42,095 nt of DNA from Candidatus Hydrogenedentota bacterium. Lineage in GTDB: Bacteria; Hydrogenedentota; Hydrogenedentia; Hydrogenedentales; SLHB01. The notes beneath the pieces are model-generated. The model was given only the letters and a program-made list of their open reading frames with translations, ran no database searches and was not told the origin of the DNA. The stretch is from contig DAOLNV010000049.1 in the NCBI GenBank assembly GCA_035416745.1, positions 1 through 42,095 on the forward strand, written 5' to 3'. The translations under genes and the position numbers were made by a program. Numbering within the stretch: position 1 is the stretch's first letter; every line of letters begins with the position of its first letter. Below are positions 33,671 to 40,056 of the stretch, in pieces.

Positions 33671-34522
33671 CTATTCGCCGCCTGCGTCCGGCCCGTACCA
33701 CCGCGTGATGGCATCCATGATCTCGGACTCTCGCGCAACGAGGGGTTGCACGCGCCTGCCGGTGGCGTGTTGGGTGTCTTCAATAGCGATGAGGTCGAGG
33801 GGATTGGCCATGGCGAGCGCGATGGTGTCGGTGGTCGCGCGCAGTGGGATGCAGGCGTGCCGCGCGGCAAGACGGCCGGTGACGAGGCCGACGGCGCCAG
33901 GGTCGAAGGAGGCGTCTTTGAGACGTATATAGGGGAGGCGGAGTTGCCTTGCCAGTACTTGTGGGACAACCTCCTCTCCGGTAAAGCCTCTCTCGACGAG
34001 TATCGAGCCCAGTTTCCGCTGTGGGTCCCGTCGCTGGACCTCCAGGGCCGTCTCCAATTGCTCGTGCGAAAGGAGACCTGCGTCAACCAGAATTTCACCC
34101 ATTCGCCGTGGCGCGCCCTGTTCGTCAAACGGGTGGATCTTGACCTTGCGGGTGCGTTCTTCGGCTGGAGACGCAACAGGGCCCGGCGGGCTTTCTTCCT
34201 GAGCGGGGAGAGCCTGCGGCGGCTCGCCTTCACGCGGCGCGGCGCCTTTTATCGAGGCCACCTCGTTTTCAAGCGCGTCCACGCGCGTCACAATATCGCG
34301 CATGGCGCCGGCGCATTCCTCGAGCAGCCGCTGCAACCCCGAGAATTGTTCCGCCAGAGCTGCCCGGAGCGATTCGGTCCCGCCTTCGGCGGTGACCTGG
34401 ATGCGATGGCGCGTCTCGGTCAGCTGTTCGCCCAGGCGGCGCTGAGCGGCATCGACCTCAGATGTCCATGACTGGACAAGCGATTCGAGCCGTTCGAGGA
34501 TATCTCTCGTCTGTTCTTCCAT
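33671..34522 (-). CDS. Coiled-coil protein with stand-alone MshEN/T2SSE-N domain
   Basis: A 283-residue protein with no signal peptide. Residues 1-95 are charged, mostly helical and probably coiled coil (LEEC, VTRVDALENEVASIKG). A Pro/Glu-rich linker follows. Residues 140-201 carry two consecutive MshEN-type motifs: RMGEILVDAGLLSHEQLETA and KLGSILVERGFTGEEVVPQV, each with the LG..LV..G pattern; MshEN is a known c-di-GMP-binding fold at the N-terminus of type II secretion and type IV pilus ATPases. The rest (to 276) completes the T2SSE-N domain. There is no ATPase domain and no frame after the stop that would supply one. It may be a c-di-GMP effector (inference). Its promoter overlaps a palindrome. 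Confidence 0.8.
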   Translation of the reverse strand: MEEQTRDILERLESLVQSWTSEVDAAQRRLGEQLTETRHRIQVTAEGGTESLRAALAEQFSGLQRLLEECAGAMRDIVTRVDALENEVASIKGAAPREGEPPQALPAQEESPPGPVASPAEERTRKVKIHPFDEQGAPRRMGEILVDAGLLSHEQLETALEVQRRDPQRKLGSILVERGFTGEEVVPQVLARQLRLPYIRLKDASFDPGAVGLVTGRLAARHACIPLRATTDTIALAMANPLDLIAIEDTQHATGRRVQPLVARESEIMDAITRWYGPDAGGE

Positions 34523-34607
34523 AGACGGATGCCGTGAATCCCGAAGCAGAAACGGGTCTTTGATTTCCCAGCAGATGGGCGCGCCCGGCCGACGACCTTC
34601 TGCTTCG

Positions 34608-34626
34608 TTTACAATGTAATTGTAAA
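34608..34626. promoter_or_regulatory. Candidate operator palindrome
   Basis: A perfect interrupted palindrome, TTTACAAT-GTA-ATTGTAAA, in an AT-rich patch of otherwise G+C-rich sequence. Its right arm contains the -10 of the MshEN promoter. The geometry suits a dimeric repressor. It slightly recalls Fur/PerR-type boxes, but I cannot name the regulator. An 8+8 match with this spacing could occur by chance about once in such a window, so the promoter overlap is the main support. Confidence 0.45.
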
Positions 34627-34647
34627 GCCGACAGCCCGCGCGGTCAA
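34619..34647 (-). promoter_or_regulatory. Candidate promoter of the MshEN gene
   Basis: On the minus strand TTGACC (34642-34647), a 17-base spacer and TACAAT (34619-34624); each hexamer matches 5/6. The leader to the ATG at 34522 is about 90 bases. Confidence 0.6.
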
Positions 34648-34830
34648 CCCGGCTCGTTCAACTAACGGCGGTTGTCAAGAACGCTCCGTACCGCAGGCCG
34701 GGCTGAAAAACGCGCCGCGGGGCGGGGATTGAACGGTCACGCGGCGCGGTGACGAAACCATGCCGCAGCCGGAAGAGTTGCGATGTTCATGCGTGAGCCG
34801 GGGGTCTGCGGCGCGCTGGCGCGGTCTGTT

Positions 34831-34860
34831 TTGCGCACCAAAAACAAAGTGAAGTATAGT
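34831..34860 (+). promoter_or_regulatory. Candidate flavodoxin promoter
   Basis: TTGCGC (34831-34836), an 18-base spacer and TATAGT (34855-34860); matches 4/6 and 5/6. The start would be near 34867, about 50 bases before the ATG. Confidence 0.5.
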
Positions 34861-34916
34861 ACGCAGGTTTGTTCATCACACAGCGTTCGCATTTGCGCCG
34901 AAAGGAGCGGTTTACC

Positions 34917-35420
34917 ATGAGTATCGGTTTGTTCTATGGGAGCACGAACGGGAATACGAAGCGCATCGCGGAGATGATCCAGGAGCAGTATCCGGGCGAT
35001 GTCGAGCTGCACAAGGTGCACGAAGACTTCGACCCCGAAACGTTTGATCAATACGACGCCATCATTCTCGGCTCGCCCACCTACGGCCAGGGTTCGTTGC
35101 AGGAGGATTGGGCGGATTTCATCTGGGAGATGGACGACGTGGACCTCTCGGGCAAGAAAGTGGCCCTTTTCGGTTTGGGCGATCAGGGCGAGTATCCGAA
35201 CAGTTTTGTGGATGCGCTGTTGGAACTCTACGATAAAGTGCACGAGCTTGGCGGCGAGGTGGTGGGCTCCTGGCCGACCGAAGGCTATGACTTCAAGCAA
35301 TCCAAGGCGGTTGTCAACGGCGCATTCGTGGGGCTTGTTCTTGATGTCGACCGTCAAGCGGAACTGACGAAGGACCGTCTGACGCGGTGGATCAGCCAGA
35401 TCAGCCAGGAACTCCAATAG
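34917..35420 (+). CDS. Long-chain flavodoxin
   Basis: A 167-residue FMN electron carrier. The N-terminal phosphate-binding loop is GSTNGNTKRIAE (residues 9-20), the first isoalloxazine loop is SPTYGQGSLQEDW and the second is LGDQGEYPNSFVD. A roughly 20-residue insert near EVVGSWPTEGYDFKQSKAV marks the long-chain type (FldA/IsiB). These proteins often replace ferredoxin when iron is short. ATG at 34917 has AAAGGAG nine bases upstream. A terminator-like hairpin follows at 35441. Confidence 0.95.
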   Translation: MSIGLFYGSTNGNTKRIAEMIQEQYPGDVELHKVHEDFDPETFDQYDAIILGSPTYGQGSLQEDWADFIWEMDDVDLSGKKVALFGLGDQGEYPNSFVDALLELYDKVHELGGEVVGSWPTEGYDFKQSKAVVNGAFVGLVLDVDRQAELTKDRLTRWISQISQELQ

Positions 35421-35440
35421 CAGGCGGAACACCGGGATCG

Positions 35441-35458
35441 TGGCGCCGGGCGGCGCCA
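35441..35458 (+). terminator. Hairpin after the flavodoxin gene
   Basis: A perfect seven-pair stem (35441-35447 with 35452-35458) and a GGGC loop, 20 bases past the flavodoxin stop. There is no T-run, so termination is only possible. Confidence 0.4.
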
Positions 35459-35484
35459 TATGCTGAAGGGAGACAAGTAGAGAC

Positions 35485-36339
35485 ATGGCGGTTCTCATAC
35501 TGATGGCGCAGATTGTGGCGCTGGGCGCACCGGAGGGGTTGCCGTTTGATCACACGCAGAACGTGGTCTACGGCGAGGCCCACGGGGTCGGGCTCCTGAT
35601 GGATGTATTCGTGCCGCGCGGAGAAAAGAACGGGGCGGCCGTCATTGATGTGGTCAGCGGGGCGTGGTACTCCGACAGGGAGAAGCTCGTGGAGCACTGG
35701 GCCGCGGGCATGTACGAACTCCATTGCGCGAAAGGGTTCACGGTGTTCGCGGTGCGGCCGGGCTCGGTGTCCCATTTCACCGGCGAGGAGATGATCGGGC
35801 ACATCCGAACCGCTCTTGACTATGTGCGCGAGCATGCGGACGAATACGGCGTTGATCCGAGCCGCATCGGGCTGGTGGGCGCATCGGCGGGAGGCCATCT
35901 GGCGGCGCTCGCCGCGGTGACCGCGACGCCCAAGACGCAGGTGCAGGCGGTAGCGGTGTTCTTTCCTCCCACTGACTTTCTGGATTGGGAAGGGAACGGG
36001 GATATGCCGGACTTCGAAGAGATCAGCCCGCTGTTCTTTGAGGATGGCGTGGAAGGGCATTCTGAAGATGAGGTCAAGGCCAAAGCAAGAGCGCTCTCGC
36101 CCGCGCGGCAGGTAGGCACGAACGTGCCGCAGTTTCTGCTCATTCATGGCGACGCGGACACGACGGTGCCGCTATTTCAATCGCAGACGATGATCGCCGC
36201 GCTCGAACGGGCAGGCGGCAAACCCGAACTCATCGTCAAACCCGGTGGTGAGCACCCGTGGCCCACTATCCGCGAGGAAGTGGCGGTCATGGCGGAATGG
36301 ATGGCCCGGCAGCTCGGCGCGGCGGCCGCCGGCAGATGA
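35485..36339 (+). CDS. Alpha/beta hydrolase (esterase-like), probably exported
   Basis: A 284-residue hydrolase with a short hydrophobic N-terminus (MAVLILMAQIVALG) that may be a signal peptide. It matches small acyl-esterases of the BD-FAE/Abhydrolase_3 kind. The nucleophile elbow GLVGASAGGHLAAL gives Ser134; the acid is Asp223 or Asp225 in LLIHGDADTTVPL and the His is His257 in PGGEHPW. The oxyanion region is VIDVVSGAWYSD, in place of the usual HGGG. The substrate is probably a short acyl ester, possibly on a carbohydrate. It is 64 bases after the flavodoxin and separated by a hairpin, so probably not part of the same function. Confidence 0.85.
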   Translation: MAVLILMAQIVALGAPEGLPFDHTQNVVYGEAHGVGLLMDVFVPRGEKNGAAVIDVVSGAWYSDREKLVEHWAAGMYELHCAKGFTVFAVRPGSVSHFTGEEMIGHIRTALDYVREHADEYGVDPSRIGLVGASAGGHLAALAAVTATPKTQVQAVAVFFPPTDFLDWEGNGDMPDFEEISPLFFEDGVEGHSEDEVKAKARALSPARQVGTNVPQFLLIHGDADTTVPLFQSQTMIAALERAGGKPELIVKPGGEHPWPTIREEVAVMAEWMARQLGAAAAGR

Positions 36340-36385
36340 GCCGGGCCCGCGGCGCGTTTGCCGGGGCAGGCCTCCAGCCGGCCCC

Positions 36386-37588
36386 TCACGCCCCTTTGGC
36401 AGCGTATTCGCGGCTCTCGAGCGCCGTCCCGTCGGCCAGAGCCATGTGCATGCGCATGGTGGCACGGTCGGCCTCGACCCGGATCAGGGTAGCGTTCGCG
36501 GGATCGTTTGCGCCGCCGATGGCGATGGGATAATCGCGCCCGGCCTCGGGTCCGTTATACGCGAACGTATGCGTGTGCCCCGAAATGGCCAGGTCGATTC
36601 CCGCTCCGTTGAGTGCCGCGACAATAGGGGCGCGGTAATCGTTTCCGCCCCCTGAAGCAGCGAGCGGGATATGGCTGAGAACGATCCGGAACGCAGCCTG
36701 CCGGAACGCGGCGCTTTTCACCTGTTCCGCCACCCATTCCGCTTCCTTCTCGAGATAGGGCTTGAAATTCACGAGGCCGAAATATTCGCCGCTCTCGTCC
36801 TTCTTGTCCTCTCCGCTGTCCAGCACGAGAACATGCACGGGTCCCCGCGTGAACGCGTAGTAGTAGCCGCCGGCCGGCGTGTCAACGTAGTCGAGGAGGT
36901 GGCGCGCATGCTGGCCGCGCGCCTCGTGGTTGCCGCGCACGAACACGAACGGCCGCGCGCCTTCAAGCGGCTTCGAGCACGGCTCGATAAACAGGCTCGT
37001 AACCTGCCCGTGCTCCTGGATGTGATCGAGGAGATCGCCGTTGGCCACCAGGAAATCAAAGGGTTTCTGCGCGGCAAGGGCGTGAAGGCGGGCCCAGGTT
37101 TCGGCGTTCCCGTGCACATCGTTGCACACCACGAATTCCACGCGGCTCGCATCGGCCGGAGGGGGCGTAAACTGCCGCACGGCATCTTGCACCTGGCCGC
37201 CGAAATCCACCTGATACGGTTCGAACCGGGCGATCTCGCGGGAGGCCACGCGGTAGTAATACGGCTGCCCGGGGGTCAAGCCGGTGAGTTGTATGCGGTG
37301 GATGAGGTCGCAGGCGTCCACGAGTCCATGGCGGCTGTTTTGAATCCGGTTTCCGAGTTCGGGCGTGGGCCCGTAATCGACCCAGCTCAGGCAGGGTTTG
37401 TCCGTGATCCACATGATGGTAGCCGCGTCCGGCGAGACGTTCTGCAGATAGGGCCCGGCGGCGATGCGCGGGCCTTGCGCCGCTGCTTCGGATGGTTCCT
37501 GGGCGGGCACGGGGCGCGCGAATACGGCGGCGGCGGTCAATCCCGCGGTCTTGAGAAACGTACGGCGGCTGGCAAATTCACGTGTCAT
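36386..37588 (-). CDS. Tat-exported purple-acid-phosphatase-like metallophosphoesterase
   Basis: A 400-residue phosphoesterase with a Tat signal (SRRTFLKTAGLTAAAVFA), so it is folded before export. A fibronectin-III-like domain of the purple acid phosphatase N-terminal type follows (GPYLQNVSPDAATIMWITD, then HRIQLTGLTPGQPYYYRVAS). The catalytic domain has the metal motifs VVCNDVHGN (DxH), LVANGDLLDH (GD), VRGNHEARG (GNHE), VLSHIPL and ISGHTHTFAY (GHxH). The GNHE in place of GNHD is a common variant. The ATG at 37588 overlaps the stop of the MtfA-like gene by four bases. Likely acts on an extracytoplasmic phosphate ester. Confidence 0.9.
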   Translation of the reverse strand: MTREFASRRTFLKTAGLTAAAVFARPVPAQEPSEAAAQGPRIAAGPYLQNVSPDAATIMWITDKPCLSWVDYGPTPELGNRIQNSRHGLVDACDLIHRIQLTGLTPGQPYYYRVASREIARFEPYQVDFGGQVQDAVRQFTPPPADASRVEFVVCNDVHGNAETWARLHALAAQKPFDFLVANGDLLDHIQEHGQVTSLFIEPCSKPLEGARPFVFVRGNHEARGQHARHLLDYVDTPAGGYYYAFTRGPVHVLVLDSGEDKKDESGEYFGLVNFKPYLEKEAEWVAEQVKSAAFRQAAFRIVLSHIPLAASGGGNDYRAPIVAALNGAGIDLAISGHTHTFAYNGPEAGRDYPIAIGGANDPANATLIRVEADRATMRMHMALADGTALESREYAAKGA

Positions 37589-38373
37589 GTCTTTCCTTTC
37601 CGTGATTCATACAAGGCTGCTGGATCCTGGCGGTAATATTCGCGAAACACGTCGTACATGTCCGGGTAAGACCTTTTGAGGCCGTCCGGACATTCGAAGA
37701 AGTATTCGGTGACCACGGCGAAGAATTCGGCGGGGTTGGTGGCGCCGTAGGGGTCGAGCAATCCCGGGCGTCCGCGGTCCACGTCGCTGCACAGTTTCTT
37801 GTAGGCCGCGCTGAGCACTTGCCCCCATCGCACACGCAGCGCGGGCGGCACATCGGGCGGGAATCCCTCGGCGTCGCCGTCTTGCAGGTCCAATTGATGA
37901 GCAAACTCGTGGAGGATGACGTTCTGGCCGTCATGCGGGTGGCGGAATCCCTCGTGCACGGAGTCCCACGCGAGCACGACGACGCCGCGCTGCCACGCTT
38001 CGCCCTCGCGCTCTTCTTCTCCGTGAATCGCGAACGTCTCGAGCCTCTGGACCACGGTCTTGACCACAAAGGCGCTGGGATACACGAGGACAGTCACGAG
38101 CGACGGGAAATAGTCCGTGTCGCGATGCAGAAGCAGCACGCAAGCCTGGCCCGCCACCGTGACCCGGATCTCGTCGGTCATGGGGATGCCCCGGCATCCC
38201 TCGAAATGTTTTTCACCGAGGAACACCTTGATGTGCTGTTGCAGCTCGTGCTGGTCATCCCACGGCAGGCAGCGGTAGTAGGGGACGTTCTTCTGGAGGA
38301 GCGTCACCCACGCGTCGGGAAACGGTCCAGCGCGGAGGTTTCGCCGCCGGCGGTTCTTGAATAAGGCAAACAT
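37585..38373 (-). CDS. mtfA: MtfA-like zinc peptidase (M90)
   Basis: A 262-residue protein matching E. coli MtfA (265 residues) in length and order. MtfA is a zinc aminopeptidase that also binds the glucose-PTS repressor Mlc. The motif NVILHEFAHQLDLQDG gives His155, Glu156 and His159; the downstream acidic ligand candidates are Glu216 or Glu223 in NPAEFFAVVTEYFFE. VYPSAFVV and WDSVHEGFRHPHDGQNV are also characteristic. ATG at 38373 is preferred: GAGGG lies about six bases upstream and the sequence starts like the family. Upstream ATGs at 38400 and 38412 are possible. It is the first gene of a pair with the Tat phosphoesterase; no Mlc is present here. Confidence 0.92.
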   Translation of the reverse strand: MFALFKNRRRRNLRAGPFPDAWVTLLQKNVPYYRCLPWDDQHELQQHIKVFLGEKHFEGCRGIPMTDEIRVTVAGQACVLLLHRDTDYFPSLVTVLVYPSAFVVKTVVQRLETFAIHGEEEREGEAWQRGVVVLAWDSVHEGFRHPHDGQNVILHEFAHQLDLQDGDAEGFPPDVPPALRVRWGQVLSAAYKKLCSDVDRGRPGLLDPYGATNPAEFFAVVTEYFFECPDGLKRSYPDMYDVFREYYRQDPAALYESRKGKT

Positions 38374-38617
38374 TCTTCCCTCATGGTTGCGGTCTGCCAT
38401 TGGACGCCGCATACTACCATGGAACAGACCGTTGGGCGAAGGGCAAGCAAGAATCCGGGGACCGGAAAGCGCGTGAGAGAATCCGGGGGAAGAGAGGGCA
38501 TGCCAAAGACGGGACTATTCCGAGGTTTCGCGCAGCGGAACCGCGTAGTCCGTCCCTTCGGAAAGGCTTGCTGCTTTTGTTGCCCCCATGTGACGAGATA
38601 AGGAAAGACGGAGCACA

Positions 38618-39904
38618 ATGCGAAATCTCATTGACCGCGAAGGAATACGGCAAATCCAGGAGGACATGGCGTTCATGTGCTCGACCGTCGGCACGCGTCT
38701 GGCGGGCTCGACCGAGGAGGAGCGGGTAGCCGATTACATGGCTGGCCGTCTTCGAGCGCTGGGCCTTGGGAACGTCGAGAAACTGCCGTTTTCCTGCAAA
38801 CGGTGGCTGCCCGGCGCGGCGTCGGTGCGGGTCGCGCCCGACGGCCCGGTTCTGGACGCCCAGCAGGTCACGCATTCACCTGCCACGCCGCCCGAGGGCA
38901 TCGAGGGAGCGCTGCTCTTCCTCGAGCCGGTGGATTGGGAAAATGGGCTGCGTTGCGGCGAACTGGACGGCAAGATCGGCCTTTTCCTGGGAGGATACGG
39001 CGAATCCGAACGCGTTTTCGCCGAGCTGCACCAGTCGGGGCTCGCCGCGCTGCTCTTCGTCGACACGCGCATGCAGACCGCCTGGCCCATCGCGAACGGT
39101 GTCGGCGAACGGTTCATGAAACATATTACGAAGCCTATGGCCTACCTCTCGCTGATGGATGCCTACGGTTTGGCGAGGGAGCGCGCTGCGCGGGTCCGGC
39201 TCACCTGCTCGGGCGTCATGAAGGATGCCACTTCGTGGAACGCCGCCGGCGAACTGCCCGGCGACGATCCCGGCGGGCGGGTAATTGTCGTAAGCGGTCA
39301 TCTCGATTCCGTATCGATCGGGCAGGGGGCGGACGATAACGCCAGCGGCATCGCGGCGACGCTTGAGTGCGCGCGCCGGCTTCGCGGCGTCAAGCGAAAA
39401 CACACGCTGCGATTCATAGGGTTCGGCGCGGAGGAACAGCTCTCGGTGGGTTCGAACCGCTACGTCAACGAACAGGCGGCCGACCTCGACCGCATCGCAT
39501 GGGTATGCAATTTCGACAGTATCGGCGCGCACTTTGGCCTGTCCGAAGTCATGTGCACCGGCACGCCCGAGATGGAGGCGTACGTCCGGGGGATTGCCGA
39601 TGCGCGGATGCAGTACGGGACCGCCTACGCGGATGTGTGCCCGTACCAGGACCAGTTCTGGTTCGCGGCGCGGGGCATCCCCGGTGTCTGGTTCAGCCGC
39701 AACACGCATCTGCCCGGCCATTGGTACCACCATTCCGAATACAACAATCTCGACGCGGTATCCTGCGAAGAGATCGCATGGACGTCCGAGACCGCCTGCG
39801 TCATGCTCGAAGAACTCGCGGGATCCAGCGCATGGCCGTTCCCGCGCGCCATCGCTTCGGACATGCGGGAAAAGGCGGATGGCTACCTGCGCGAACTGTT
39901 CTGA
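38618..39904 (+). CDS. M28 family zinc aminopeptidase, cytoplasmic
   Basis: A 428-residue di-zinc peptidase with no signal peptide. The M28 ligands are His228 and Asp230 (VVSGHLDSV), Asp239/Asp240 (GADDNASG), Glu272/Glu273 (FGAEEQ), Asp300 (CNFDSIG) and His371/His372 (HHSEYNNLD). Residues 60-200 hold an inserted PA-like domain (LEPVDWENGLRCGELDGKIGLFLGGYGES). It probably removes N-terminal residues from peptides; substrate unknown. ATG at 38618 has AAGGA and GGAG upstream. The gene stands alone between the MtfA-like gene (divergent) and the partial esterase. Confidence 0.9.
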   Translation: MRNLIDREGIRQIQEDMAFMCSTVGTRLAGSTEEERVADYMAGRLRALGLGNVEKLPFSCKRWLPGAASVRVAPDGPVLDAQQVTHSPATPPEGIEGALLFLEPVDWENGLRCGELDGKIGLFLGGYGESERVFAELHQSGLAALLFVDTRMQTAWPIANGVGERFMKHITKPMAYLSLMDAYGLARERAARVRLTCSGVMKDATSWNAAGELPGDDPGGRVIVVSGHLDSVSIGQGADDNASGIAATLECARRLRGVKRKHTLRFIGFGAEEQLSVGSNRYVNEQAADLDRIAWVCNFDSIGAHFGLSEVMCTGTPEMEAYVRGIADARMQYGTAYADVCPYQDQFWFAARGIPGVWFSRNTHLPGHWYHHSEYNNLDAVSCEEIAWTSETACVMLEELAGSSAWPFPRAIASDMREKADGYLRELF

Positions 39905-39907
39905 CGT

Positions 39908-39922
39908 GCTGCGCGCCGCAGC
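39908..39922 (+). terminator. Small hairpin after the M28 peptidase gene
   Basis: A perfect six-pair stem with a 3-base loop (39908-39913, 39917-39922) four bases past the stop. Weak without a T-run. Confidence 0.25.
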
Positions 39923-40056
39923 CGGCGCTTTCGTTGAGAGGGCGATTCAATGACAAGACCACGAACCGGGGACCGTCGCGAGTTCCTGAACCTGGCTTAT
40001 ACCCTGGAGGCCCTCTTTCGTGTCCACGAAATCCAGGCCGCCGGAAAGGAGCAATC

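Larger units (their letters stand above)
34523..34916. other. Divergent control region between MshEN and flavodoxin genes
   Basis: 394 bases. Contains the MshEN promoter (34619-34647, minus), a perfect palindrome over its -10 (34608-34626), and a flavodoxin promoter (34831-34860, plus). The stretch between about 34650 and 34830 holds no gene I can support; it is G+C-rich with small inverted repeats. Confidence 0.55.
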
